DNA from: Dermacentor variabilis
Lineage: Eukaryota; Arthropoda; Arachnida; Ixodida; Ixodidae
Reading direction: 5' to 3'
Assembly (NCBI RefSeq): GCF_050947875.1
Contig: NC_134568.1
Span: forward strand, 266,279,815 to 266,343,814
Length of the DNA stretch: 64,000 bases
Part shown: positions 20,656 to 31,838 of the stretch, one piece after another
Layout: the number at the start of each line of letters is the position of its first letter
How positions within the stretch are numbered: the first letter of the stretch is position 1
Notes under the pieces: generated by a model
What the model was told of the DNA's origin: nothing
The model's input: the letters and a program-made list of their open reading frames with translations, nothing else
The model's database searches: none
Program-made: the position numbers and the translations under genes

Positions 20656-20807
20656 AGAGAAAAGAAAAATAATACTGTAGGGTAGCCAACCGGGTACGTC
20701 CTTGGTTAACCTCCCTACCTTTCCCTCTTTGTTTCTCTCTCTCTCTCTCTCAGTACGTTGAACTCCATCATTTAATATTTTTTTTTCAGAAAAGAATAAT
20801 AATATTT
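20656..20807. repeat. LINE 3'-end-like segment with a (CT)n tract
   Basis: TACTGTAGGGTAGCCAACCG, GGTTAACCTCCCTACCTTTC and a CT repeat resemble the 3' untranslated end of the LINE seen in inverse orientation at 60835-60900. Confidence 0.5.
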
Positions 20808-21031
20808 GGGGTTTTACGTGCCAAAACCACTTTCTGATTATGAGGCACGCCGTAGTGGAGGACTCCGGAGATTTTGACCACCTGGGGTTCTTTAACGTGC
20901 ACCTAAATCTAAGCACACGGGTGTTTTCGCATTTCGCCCCCATCGAAATGCGGCCGCCGTGGCCGGGATTCGATCCCGCGACCTCGTGCTCAGCAGCCCA
21001 ACACCATAGCCACTGAGCAACCACGGCGGGT
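20808..21031 (-). mobile_element. tRNA-derived SINE, full length, inverted
   Basis: On the minus strand the head CCCGCCGTGGTTGCTCAGTG at 21031 carries B box GGATCGAATCCC (about 20970). The body ends TTGGCACGTAAAACCCC at 20808. It pairs as an inverted copy with the SINE at 20161-20385. Confidence 0.9.
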
Positions 21032-21157
21032 TTTCAGAAAAGAAGCATAGATGAGACTGGGTCATAGGGAAATATGGCCCCTGTTCATTTCTTTCTTTGT
21101 TGGTATCAATCGGGAGTGATTGCACGAGAGATCAACACGGGTCAAAAAATTCATGTT
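21032..21157. other. Unassigned spacer
   Basis: Short stretch between a SINE and the large inverted repeat. Nothing recognised. Confidence 0.3.
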
Positions 21158-22246
21158 TTAGATTCCTTTGAATATTTAATATTTTATGCGCATAATACCT
21201 CGGTAGCTCGAAAGTGAATGTGTCCTTTTTGCCAAATGAATATTTCAGTAGGAAAAAAATAGCGAAATTCTTCAGGGTGGAGGCGCCTATTTCATGCACA
21301 AGGCATTGTCGCAAGTTCGCAACCATGTGAAATACAATCTATTACAGCTACAAAGTATATATTTTTGTCTGTAAAACGTAGACGTACGTAAGGAAGGGTC
21401 AGCTAGCGCTGTTTGAGGCTTCCGTACACAACGGAAGTGTTTTAGAATAACTGTTTAATTTGCTGCAATTTTCAAAAGTCGCTATGTTTACGATTCTTTG
21501 TCAACTAAACCAATCTATGTAGTCTTTTGAAATTTGGTGGACTGTGAGACCTTAACCTATTCAACTATTGTGCTGAATATTGTTGCTGTATCACAAATTA
21601 CCATTTCTACAATTCGCCTCAAATGGGCAAATAAACGCTATTTAAAACTCAAAATAAAAAAAAAACATCGCAAATTTTTCTAAAAATATCGTAAACAGCT
21701 GTTCACAGGCACATGAAAAAGAATATTAAACACATGTTCGATTATGTTGTTTGTAATGACAATATAGGTGGTAGAAATGAGTGCTTCGCCAGAATGCAGC
21801 AAGGTGCTAAGAAAAAGGGACATCGGGGTAAAAAGAACGTGCGTAAGGCTCTGACCTGCCTAAACATGACCATGATTGTGATAGAAAGGCAGTTTTGCTA
21901 GTTTTAGGCAGCTGGCAGCTGGAACTATATGCCAGCTAGCCCTCAGCTAACCAACACCAACGCAACTCCCACCCATACCTTAGGTTATATAACGACATTT
22001 AGAATGACCAGTACGATATTTTTAGAGGCATTTACTTGCCGTACATTCTGTTACCTGTGTACATTCACAAAGAGTTAACCGTTAATTGTGTAGCACACAA
22101 AAAAATACAAACCTTTATTAACAGAAGAAACAAATTGCCTACGCTGCGAGCTGCGCACACATGCTGTTAAATACAATGAGCCATGTAAAGGTTATGTAAA
22201 GGTTATTTCCTGCTTGGGCCAAGCAATGGCCTGCAGTATTCTGAAA

Positions 22247-22285
<39 letters not shown>

Positions 22286-23149
22286 ATGAATAAATAAATA
22301 AATAAATAAATAAATAAATGTTGACGCTTCTGTATTGGCATTAATGCGAATGAGTATTGTACTAAACGCACTTTTATGCATAAGCATAAATCATAAGGCC
22401 AATACTGCCTTTCTGTCGCAATCTTGGTCCTGTTTAGGCAGGCCAGAGCCTTAGGCACGTTCTTTTTGCCCCGATGTCCCTTTTTCTTAGCACCTTGCTG
22501 CATTCTGGCGAAGTTCTAATTTATACCACAATTATTGTCACCACAAACAAGATAAGCCAACATGTTTTTTATTATTCTTTTTCAAGTGCCTGTGAACAGC
22601 TGTTTACGAGATTTTGAGAAATATTTACGATGGTTCTTTTCATTTTGATTTTTAAATAACGTTCATTTTCGTCAAAACTTCACATTTGAGGCAAATTGCA
22701 AAAATGGTAATTTGTGATACAGCAACAATATTCAGCACAGTTGTGGAATAGATTAAGGTCTCACAGAGCAGGAAATTTCAAAAGGCCACATGGATTGCTG
22801 TAGTTGATAAATACATCTTAAATATAGCAACTTTTGAAAATTGTACCAAATTAAGCAGTTATTCTGAAACACTTCCATTTTGCACGGAAGCCTCAAACAG
22901 TGCTAACTGACCTTCTTTACGTCTACGTTTTGCAGAGAAAAATATATTCTTTGTAGCTGTAATATATTGTATTTCACATTGTTGTGAATTTTCGAGAATA
23001 CCTTGTGCATGAAATAGGCGCCTTCCCACTGAAGAATTTCACTATTTTTTTCATTGTAATATATTCATTTGGCAAAGAAACTACATTCACTTTCGTGCTA
23101 CAGAGTGATTTATGCGCATAAAATATAAGATATTCAATGGAATCTGTAT
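21158..23149. mobile_element. Large inverted repeat, arms about 740-770 bp, spacer about 490 bp
   Basis: The left arm (21158-21905) and the reverse complement of the right arm (about 22395-23149) align along their length. Paired landmarks are TTTTATGCGCATAA, GGAAGTGTTTTAGAATAACTG, AATATTGTTGCTGTATCACA and AGAATGCAGCAAGGTGCTAA. The arms have diverged by roughly a quarter by eye. The spacer holds an AAAT microsatellite. Each arm contains a frame including MQQGAKKKGHRGKKNV, which I do not recognise. It is either a giant foldback element or two inverted copies of one element. Confidence 0.8.
22242..22320. repeat. (AAAT)n microsatellite
   Basis: About 19 TAAA units with one TGAA interruption, inside the spacer of the large inverted repeat. 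Confidence 0.97.
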
Positions 23150-23325
23150 TAGCGGCGAAGCATGTGTAAGCCTTCCCTCTATTTCTCTCCTTCCAAAGGA
23201 GATTGCCTTCCTATCGTATTAATTGCAATTTTCGCCCCTGCGCATGCTGAATTCTGTTGATTCTGTGCTTTGATATAGCGGCGGAGTATATATATGCTGA
23301 CTGAAAGAATAAAGACTCTTGGTTG

Positions 23326-23378
23326 TTAGTAAGCGCTGTTGTCTGTGTCCCTCTCCTTGTCCTGTTGTTTAGCACTGT
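23326..23378 (-). repeat. Fragment of a dispersed repeat (copy 1)
   Basis: TAGTAAGCGCTGTTGTCTGTG followed by a CCTTGTCCTGTTG stretch is the inverse of a segment at 56110-56160 and related to one arm of the hairpin at 57655-57768. A possible AATAAA lies just before it at about 23310. Confidence 0.5.
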
Positions 23379-24200
23379 TTACTGCCCGTAATCGTGAACC
23401 AACCAGCCCAAATGCGTACACTTCTAAAATCTGAATTTTTTTACCCGTGCTGATCTCAAGTGGTATCACCGTCGGCTGAATGAAGTTGCTACCAATAGCG
23501 CCAGCTCACAAAGAAATTGCACATAGATGGGCGTCTCTTAGCCATTCGCCCTTCTAGAAAGAAAATGAAAATCTAAATTTGCCAACTAGTAAACGCTGTT
23601 GAATCTATAGAAGTCGTCTGCGTAAAACATGAGAAATTGTGAGCTTGAATTCCTCCCCGATTTTCGTCATTGTGGCATGGTAGATAGAATTAAGTAGCTT
23701 GACCGGGCACAGCCGCGCAATCGCCAACTTCCCTTCCTAATTAAGTGCGCATTCACTTACAGCCGAAGGATGGATGCTTTATTTTTCTCGCATACTTGAT
23801 GATATTTGAAAATTTATGAAAGAGGATACGTTATTAGGCACTTTATCTAGGGCAGCGCATACGCGAAGTGATAAAATGTATATTTTAAATACCCCCCCCA
23901 TAATAAAGCACAGAAGAAACAAAAAATAAGCAAACTCAACCCTTTAAACTTCCTATAGAGGGACAGCTCCCTCCCTATTTACACTAGAATTTGCAAACAT
24001 AAAACAGTCTACACCATTAAAACTGTCAATAATATCAGTGGTCGCAGTGTCGCTGCTGCTCTCGAACTGTATTAATGCAACGAGCGTGTACATGTCTAAT
24101 ATTATCACACGGCTTCCCGATAGATCAGAATAATACGGGGGAAGAATTAAACCCGGAGAGTCAACCGTGAAGGCTGGCCATGCAAGGCGTCTCGGAGCCC
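23379..24200. other. Unassigned AT-rich sequence
   Basis: No gene, long repeat or RNA signal recognised. Confidence 0.4.
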
Positions 24201-25397
24201 CTCCCACCGCGCAGGGCCGTGATTAGAGAAATTCAATATTTCGTACGCGACCGCGCTGCATGACGCATGCCGCGCCCGAGACAACTGCCAGACCGCCGGC
24301 ACGCGTGCCCGGTGGAGCGCGCACCCCAGCCGGCGACTTATCGCGGATTTGGATAATGCGGCCGTCGCGGCGCCGCCCGCCGGTCGCCGCTTCGCGTTGC
24401 GCGCAAACAGCGTCATCTGCCTGCGTGCCCCGAGAGAAGCCCGCGTAGCACGTCGCGCGCCTTCCGCGCGGCTCTTCGCTCCTAGTTAGGTCTAATGAAA
24501 TCTTTCACAGCGAGCCGACTATTTCCGCGCCCGCGTGCAACAAATGGCTGTCGGGCGGAAACAGCCGCCGTTCCCCGGCTGCACGGGACGGGAACGGATC
24601 TGACCCGCCATTGCCCAAGCGGGCTACTATCTCTCCCGCTGGCTCACCCTCCTCGCTAATCGCCGTCGGCTGCCTAATGAGTCCGATAGCCGGAAGGACG
24701 TTGCTGCCGCTGACGCCTTATGGCTCTCGCTTTGGTTTTTTTTCTCTCTTCTTTTTACCTCCTCCGCTCCCGCCTTCTCCCACTCGAGTATAGCGAGTTG
24801 CATTACGCGCTTCTCTCCACCGGCGCGAGGGGTCTGCGAGGAACGCGCGCTATACGCGGCCAAGTCGGCGCAGCTTCTTGATTGCGGCCCATTGTAGCGT
24901 TGCCGTCCGTCCGCAAGCGCCGCCACCGGCGGTCAATGGAACGGAACACGAAGCGACCGCGAGCCGCCTCGTTTTCTTGACAGCGCGAATGACGAGTGGT
25001 TTCCGACGTCCGTCCTGACTGGCGGCGGCCCAACTCGGACGCGAAACATCGTCGCGTCGCCTTCAAGCCGCCGGGCGGGGCCGATAGATTAGAGGGACGG
25101 GGAGATGTGTTGCGCCGGCTGCGCGGACACGCATCGCCGGCGAGCCGGGTCTCGACAGCGTGCCCGACGGACGTGGCTGTGGTGGGCCGCCGGAGAAGGC
25201 TTTCCCCCGCCTGAGTCTTGCGCTGTCCGGCTGGTGCGGCTGTGAGTGATACGCCGGACGCTTGATGCGCGCGCAGATACGCCTCCGAGAGTTGGACAGA
25301 AAGCGGAGATTCGCCCGGCGAAAGCCAAGTTCTATACAGTGTGTAATACAACTGCCACTTAAAGCAGTGTCTCTTCTTTCGGAGGACTATTGCGCCA

Positions 25398-25601
25398 ATG
25401 CCGACTAAACGAATCGACATAACGAGGAAGCACGTCAGAAAATTTTTTTCTTTGCTTTTGCCTACAAAGTACCGAAAGGCCTATCATCAACGGTGTTCTT
25501 TAGAAGGGTATGCTGCAGGCGACATCGATGAACTTGTGATACAAAGCAACATACACTCTTTGCGTACGCTTTCGCAGCAGCTTAGATTAGCTAATAATCG
25601 A
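25398..25601 (+). CDS. Candidate first coding exon, unrecognised protein
   Basis: An ATG at 25398 in the context GCGCCAATGCC opens a frame of 68 codons that runs into AATCGAG/GTGAGTAGG, a consensus splice donor at about 25602. The peptide begins MPTKRIDITRKHVRKFF and is basic and helix-prone. Unlike the GC-rich DNA around it, the segment is AT-rich and has ordinary-looking codons. I recognise no family and cannot find a matching acceptor and next exon. It may be a first exon of a host gene or a chance ORF inside a repeat. Confidence 0.2.
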
Positions 25602-26147
25602 GGTGAGTAGGTGCAAACAGAATGGCTCGAATCAAACGCGGCTGACACGCGCATTCGCGAGACGAGCGCTGTGGTAACGGCACGGTCGGCACTACGCGCA
25701 GGGCTCTCCGATTGAAACGGCCAAATGAAGCGTCGTCCATCGCGCCGAGGCGCAAGCTTGGCGCTCCCCGCGCTGCTCTTTGTCCGCGCGGCGGCGGGCT
25801 TCCCACCATCCTTCGGAGCCTCCCTCCGCACGTTCTTGTTCTTATCGGCGTAATGAGCCGATTCTTTTTCGGCCGGTCCGCTCTTTCGCGAAGAGCCCAC
25901 GGCTCCGCGGACGGCCATTTAAGTCGCACCTAATGGACGGGAGCCAGGAATGCTTCCATTACGCCCCGTGACCGTAAATGTTATCATAATTCTTAAAAGC
26001 GGCTCCGAGGAGTCAGCGTGGCACCTCGGAGCCGAAAGCGTGTTGCGCGCTCCGCCGGCTCGCCTCTTTTCCTCCTCCCCTTCCGCGCGGCTTTCGCTGT
26101 CGATGGTCGCGGAGCGCGGAGCGGTGGCGGGGCTGCTGAATACCTGA

Positions 26148-26192
26148 CAAAATTAATCAGGCACCGAGAATTAATTAATACGGATAATTAAT
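26148..26192. other. TAAT-motif cluster
   Basis: Within the GC-rich block a 45-bp AT-rich island contains AAAATTAATC, GAATTAATTAATAC and GATAATTAATG, giving five or more overlapping TAAT/ATTA homeodomain-type cores. Regulatory function is only a possibility. Confidence 0.25.
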
Positions 26193-26520
26193 GTGGATTC
26201 CCCAGCCCGGAAAATGTACTCCGACCACACGAGTCGCGATGGGCGCCGCTCAGCGCGATGCGGCGTCAGCGAGCAACCGTGGATGCGCGTGCCCAACGGC
26301 TCCAAGGCGCGCAGGGGGGGAAGGAGGAGGGCCTCGTTGCCGTTTAACTCGCTTCAGTGTAATTAAAACGGGCGGCCTTCGGCACTCCTTTCATCTTCAA
26401 CACTTTGTCGAGCTAACCGCTCGGCCCCAGGGTGCGAAGAAACGGTGCTGCCAAAGAGAAGGATCGGCGGCCGCAATGTACGGCTTTTGGGGAATTGAAG
26501 CGGCGGACTAGGAGGAGCAA

Positions 26521-26998
26521 AATCTAATCAGCGAATTTCATTTTAAACCAGAACGGTGGCGATGAAGAGCTCTGTCCCGTGCTTGAAGAACGGGATACGC
26601 GTGCTTAAATAATAATCATCGGCTCATTTTGCGAGACGTTTTGAACAAATTAAAAGAGAGAGTAACGATTATCTGCTTCTGCTTCATAATAGCGGATACC
26701 TGTATGAATGCACCTGAAGAGCAGTTGTGGGTCCAAGCCTCAGTGAAGAGAGTTCTGAGGTGGAGGAAAGACTGTTCGTACTTGGGCTTTACTGTGCGAA
26801 CACACGAGGGTAATTATATAATGGCTAGACCTTTGATATTTCAATAAGCCATGGACAGAAATTCTGGATATTGCCATCCGCGGCCTCTTGTAGACATGAG
26901 CACGAAGCCGGTGCTGAAACCTTGGGAAATTGATTCTGCTTGCCCGATAGTGTTTAACACATGCAACAGTACAGGAAAGGGTGAACCTTCATACTGCG
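26521..26998. other. Unassigned sequence
   Basis: No recognisable gene. Short frames only. Confidence 0.35.
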
Positions 26999-27188
26999 TA
27001 AACCACAGAAACCATAGAACGACAGAAAGCGGAGGATTCATTATGCAAAAAGGTGAGGCGTGCAGACAGGGCACAAGAGAAGTGGAGAACACGAACGCCG
27101 ACTATCAACTGAAGGGAGCACTGAGGCGAAAAGAAGAAAGAAGACACAAAACTCATCTGCTCAAGCTCTGGAATGATGTCACCACGTG

Positions 27189-27695
27189 TCAGTAGGGTAC
27201 ATGGGCCGGTCTACGTGAGAAATAGCTGTTAAGGCACTTAATCTTTTCCTTATGTAAAGTAATCGAAGGCTGACTCACGCACGCACTTCCACCATTATAG
27301 ATATGCCATGCCTCTAACATAAGACGCGTATCTTCATTCTTGTGCCTGTACAATATCGCGCATTCATCTAATTCTGGCGTGCAGTTACAATCTTGGCAAT
27401 GTAGGGAAAGATTAGAAGGTGATCCACCGGTTAACGGCCTTTTATGTTCCATTAGCCTCTGATTGATACACCGCCCCGTTTGCCCTACGTAGAACTGGCC
27501 ACAGCTAAAGGGAACTTTATAAACCACACCCATACAACAGTCAGTAAAACTGTTGTTCTTATTGTGCTCCACAGGACAAATATCTGTTCTTTTTTTTCCC
27601 TTTAACTGCTCCTTTTTCCTCTGCACGGCAGCGCATATCTTACCTAGCTTATTGGGAGCAGTGAAAGCAACATTAACATCATATCTACTTGCCAC
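27189..27695 (-). pseudogene. Penelope-like element, GIY-YIG endonuclease
   Basis: The frame reads GVVYKVPFSCGQFYVGQTGR, the GIY...YIG pair of the nuclease, with the conserved Arg in CINQRLMEHK and a Glu further on in RLMLEAWHIYNG. A Cys/His cluster (CQDCNCTPE) lies between. This domain nicks DNA at the integration site. It ends at a stop at 27189, and the left terminal repeat follows. The domain itself looks intact over about 165 residues. Confidence 0.88.
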
Positions 27696-27710
27696 TTTTT
27701 TAAGCCTGTG

Positions 27711-28520
27711 CTATACTGAATGAATGTGCGGAATAGCCACTACACCTTTTTTGCTATTTCTGCTTTCTGTAATCACGTCCATCCCCCTCCAAACCCACTT
27801 CTTTAGGCATTCAGCCACAGTGGTCACTGCTACGCTAGGATAACCGGCTTCTAATAGGCGCCTGACCTGTGCATTAAAACTGACGCTCATTATGTGCATG
27901 CAGGATCTGGTGAGAGAAGACTTAAGGCACCACATGGCAATTCCGTTTTTTACTACTTTGCAATGCTTGGATTGAAAATTTAACAACGGCTTCGAAGACC
28001 TTGAGGCGTACTGCCAACAAACGTGATTTTGTTCGAAGACCAAGGAAATGTCTAGAAACTGAATTACGCATCGCTGAGGAAATTCCTTGGTAAATTTTAA
28101 TCCTCCTCCATAAAGTTTAAATTGCTCACTTACTGAGGTAGCAGCGCAATCGAATTCTTCCCTAGAGCAGAAAATCAGGTAATCGTCTACGTAACGAAAT
28201 ATCTTGATAACGCAATCACCTAAGGCTTTCTCTAAGCAGTTGTCAACTTTACTCAGGTGAATATCGCTAAGAATAAGGCAACTTTTGAGCCAATAGAAAT
28301 GCCTGATTTCTGCAGAAACACGCCATCTCTCCACCCAATCAGCGTCGACTTTAAGTACACTGAAAGAATTTCTAGCCAAGCTCTCGTGGAAACACCGCAT
28401 CGGTCAATAATAGCCGACTCTTGCACTTGTTCTTTATTTTACTCATTTACGGAATTTAGCAACTCTTCATGCGACAAGGAGTAATACAGGTCTTCGATAT
28501 CCATACTAAAAGCTGTACAA
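27711..28520 (-). pseudogene. Penelope-like element, RT palm and thumb
   Basis: The frame contains FRYVDDYLIF at about 28172-28200 with the catalytic Asp pair, followed by KFTKEFPQRCVIQFLDISLV, the usual sequence after the active site in this group. It continues through SKPLLNFQSKHCKVVKNGIA and CLKSSLTRSC into the thumb. It stops at 27711 and the following endonuclease is in another frame. The RT would use the target-site end as primer. Inactive in this copy because of the frame breaks. Confidence 0.85.
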
Positions 28521-29475
28521 TCACCAGGATTTTCGTCTCTCAAATACTGAACTATAGTGCCTGAGAATTACGCAAGCGAAAGGGGTCTCAAAAACCAGTG
28601 AAGCTAAGCAGTTTCGTATGTAACTAGCGACACTGACCTGCCACGTCCCTTTCTCTGACACTATACCACGAAAAGGAATTTTTCGCTTATGGGTCTTCAC
28701 CGAGAAAAATAGTTCTAAGGTGAGAGATTTTGCTTTCTTGGCAATAGAGACAACCCTATCAAGATTATGTCTTGACAGGAGGTCAACCCGCACGTTGCTT
28801 AACGGCTGAGGGCTAGAGCTTTACTGGCTGTAAATTCTTTTCTATAGCTGAAATCGCTTTTTCTGAAAACGTCATGTGGCATAATTACGAAATAACCTTC
28901 CTTGTCAGATATTACTGGTCTAAGTTTATGCTCCACAAGGTAATTAACTAACGGTCGGACAGGGTCAGACGTCTTAAAATGAGAATTTGACTGATTAATG
29001 CTTGCAATGCAATCTGAAATGCAGCGCGAGCGTTCTTCTTCTGGGACGAACCTGGTTATGCAGCGCGGTATGCTTAAAACGTCAATGGGTATTATGTTAG
29101 GCTTAAAACAGTGCTTGGGACCTAAAGCAAGGGTTTTTCTATGGATATCACTCACGATGGCGTCTCCAAGGACCAGTACGTTATTTGACGGTGAAATATT
29201 AGAAAGGTGTTTCCTCTTACTTTGTTGAAGCTCAGGGAAGTTTCATCCTGCACAGGAAGCCCGCGTGTTGCTCGGCTAACCTGTTCCAATCGGCGTAAAG
29301 GCGGTTCCAATGACGCCCGTCTCCCAGAGTCTCGCAACGGACCTTTAAACACTCCTGGTAGAACCTTACTTGGCGCCATGATTCAGCGGAAAGAATAGCT
29401 CCAATCCCCCTGGCATGTCCAGTTGATGGTTGAAGGAAGCCGCACATCATTTGAACTTCCAATGAGACCACGCGA
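28521..29475 (-). pseudogene. Penelope-like element, N-terminal and early RT region
   Basis: Broken minus-strand frames cover the N-terminal region (29471-29160) and the early RT (29155-28799, then 28793-28521). Seen in order are RCITRFVPEEERSRCISDCI, a RPVISDKEGYFVIM stretch that resembles the RT fingers of the group, and FSVKTHKRKIPFRGIVSEKG, the KTHK...RxIVS motif typical of Penelope-like RT. At least two frame breaks separate these pieces (near 29155 and 28797). No start codon can be chosen with confidence. Confidence 0.8.
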
Positions 29476-29508
29476 TTACGAGTAAACCACGAAGTGGTTT
29501 ACTCGTAA
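29476..29508. other. Perfect 15-bp hairpin
   Basis: TTACGAGTAAACCAC, then GAA, then the exact inverse complement. It lies at the upstream edge of the Penelope-like coding part. Confidence 0.9.
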
Positions 29509-29880
29509 CACATATATCACAGACACATATCGCAGACACACATATCGCAGACACACAGACACATATCGCAATTAAGGGAGGTAACGAAGCAGGATTGTGC
29601 AGATAAGTAGGGGAACATGGAAAAGGGCTCAGAGTACTAGAAATTAAGCGTAGAACGACAGAAAGCTGAGATGGTTGGTAAGGATTCATTATGCAAAAAG
29701 GTGAGGCGTGCAGAGGCGAAAGAAGACACTGAGCACTGAGGCGAAAAGAAGACACAAAACTCATCTGCGCAAGCTCCGGAATGGCTCTGAAATGCTCCCT
29801 TCAGTTGATAGTCGGCGTTAGCGTTGTCCACTTCTCTTCTCTTGTGTCCTGTCTGCACGCCTCACCTTCTTGCACAGAAA

Positions 29881-31089
29881 CCACCACAAAAAGTCACCAC
29901 AGAAGAAAAAAAAAGGCGAAGTTATAAAGGAGGCGAGAGCGAGCGTGACGTGGCGTCGCGGGGATTGCCTCTCTCCTCACGCAATACCTGGCGCGGTATC
30001 GCCGCAGCAGGTGTTCTCTTTCGCCCGCTCTGCTCCGTCGACGCGTGCTTGACATGGCGTCCCAGCCAACGGGAATTTAGGCGCCATTTTTCGCTTGTCC
30101 AGACGACAGACGCCGGCGTTTTCGCTCAATGGGCCATTTGGCGCTCTCGCATCAATAATTCTATTTTGCGCGCACAAACACAAAGATCACAGCCCCGTAG
30201 CTCTGTTATCCTTGCTGTAATTGTCGGAGAACTGCGCCGCTTCTCCCGTCCCCGATTACAAAATCCACCACTGTAGGAGACGCTCATCGCGTACAGCTGC
30301 GGAAGTGCGCGGAAGTAATTCATCGAGTAACACGGGGTATAGCTGCGGAAATAAGCAATATCAGCCATTCAGCTGCATCCTGGATGGCTGATATGGCAGC
30401 GTGATACGATGGCGTAAGCATTTGCCAAGTTTTCTTTTACTTCTTTATCCTCTCGCATCCATACTTGGATCATTTTTGTTGCGGGCGACGAAGTGTTCAC
30501 TGCCGCCCACCAAACCGCACACTCTGAAGCACACTCTGAAGCTTGCCGGGTCACTTTTAGCAGCTTTGTTCCAAATCCATGGTTAGGGCATCAGTATATT
30601 TGCTATGTGTGTATGCAAAATGGTCAAATACACTCCACAGAGAATAAAGGCAGACATTATAATGCGTGGATGGTGACGAGCTTCCATAAACATCGAGAAT
30701 CACACTCGCATTCGGTTTTGGCCCGTGCTCCTTTAGCATCACCAAACACTCACACTGTATACTTATACTGATACTGTATACTGTATACTGATCACCAAAC
30801 ACTCACACCAAACGTCACCAAGCATCACCAAACACTCACACTGTATACTGATACTGATACTGCATACTGTATACTGATGGAGGTGGGGCATAGCGACATG
30901 CAGCGCTCGGCGCTGGGTGTACCAGCAATTTATGACGATGATAGCGGCCGATAGCGCGGCTTCTTAGATGCGTCTTTCCAGGTGGCACCGCAGTAGCTGG
31001 CTGTTGTGACGCGGAGTAGCCTGTGTTCTCGGTGTCTTCCGCTCTGTCAGTTCGTTTGGAACAACTTCGATGCACCTTCAAGACAGAAG
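29881..31089. other. Unassigned sequence with a local tandem patch (30745-30880)
   Basis: At 30745-30880 the words CACCAAACACTCACAC and ATACTGATACTGTATACTG recur in a compound tandem arrangement. No gene is recognised elsewhere in this stretch. Confidence 0.5.
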
Positions 31090-31580
31090 TGATTTCATTT
31101 CATTTCACTTATTATATCCTCAAGACCTAACGGCGTTGCAAAGCGGGACCGGCAAGCTACACAATACAAATTACTACATACACGGTTGGAACTTTTGAAG
31201 TAAGAAACAAGAGTACAACAAAGTTCAAGAAAGGTAGAAAATTCGAAAACCAAAGCTAATCATAAGTTCGTAAGAGGTACAGCACTTAACCACTTCGAAC
31301 GGAGAGATCACTCGTTGACACACAGTGATAAGTAACGTTGGATTCGCCGCTGCAATTGCCCTTGGCCAAGTTCCGCGGACCGTTCGCGCATCCCACGACA
31401 TCAAATGGACGTGGAATTCTCGCTGCTTGTTCCAAATGCAAGTTTCGCGAGCCAGCAGAACCAGCCAAAGCGCGCGTGGCGCAGAGTCGAGCGAAAACGA
31501 AACCTTACGACCACCCATACTAAACGTCAAAATTTTATTTTTTCTTAGAATCGAGCAGAAGTAGACAAGTAGCATTTTCT
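31090..31580 (-). mobile_element. Probable LINE 3' end with a (GAAAT)n tail
   Basis: The minus strand ends AATAAGTGAAATGAAATGAAATC at 31093-31115, a repeat tail after a polyadenylation-like signal. A frame from 31575 to 31225 (116 codons) contains DSAPRALWLVLLARETC and PRAIAAANPTLL, reminiscent of a LINE C-terminal region. I recognise the arrangement but not the clade. Confidence 0.45.
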
Positions 31581-31689
31581 TCCGTCTTATAACCTAATGA
31601 AATGATCTCTTCAATTCGAGTAGTTGAGTACAGGTGAGATAAATTATGATAAGGAGTGCCTTCGCCATCGGGCTATAGTACCGGAATGT

Positions 31690-31838
31690 CGCGGGGGGGT
31701 CTCAAATTGTGTCATGCATTTACCTCAATTTCTCAGTCACTAAAGCTCTGTTCGAGATTATATTGATGCCTTAGACATTCCAGAGCATTGCTTTATCACT
31801 TTAACTTGACTTCATAGTAATTTTTAGTGTCTCTTTAA
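31690..31838. repeat. 3' part of a TTAA-ending short element
   Basis: The right end reads TTTTTAGTGTCTCTTTAAC, the inverse of a TTAAAGAGACACTAAAA terminus. This resembles, but is not identical to, the ends of the 62373-63095 element. The opposite end was not found. Confidence 0.4.

Larger units (their letters stand above)
24200..26520. other. GC/CpG-rich block, candidate CpG island or promoter region
   Basis: Across this block CpG is dense, with many CGCG and CCGCC runs, against AT-rich flanks. Long open frames on both strands (for example 24803-25420 minus) fit the low stop-codon frequency of such DNA and show no domain. No TATA box or start site can be fixed. One AT-rich ORF with a splice-donor-like end lies inside at 25398-25601. 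Confidence 0.45.
26999..29880 (-). mobile_element. Penelope-like element with terminal repeats, decayed
   Basis: The minus-strand coding part (about 29475 to 27190) carries a reverse transcriptase and a GIY-YIG endonuclease, the combination that defines Penelope-like elements. It is flanked by related sequence on both sides. 26999-27180 and 29650-29785 are direct copies that share AGAACGACAGAAAGC and TTCATTATGCAAAAAGGTGA. 29790-29880 is an inverted copy of part of the left repeat. Such mixed direct and inverted terminal repeats are a known habit of the group. The coding part is split by stops and frameshifts. Confidence 0.88.

Noticed and set aside
24803..25420. 205-codon minus ORF in the CpG-rich block
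   Set aside because: Arg-, Ser- and Pro-rich with no recognised motif, in DNA where stop codons are rare on both strands.
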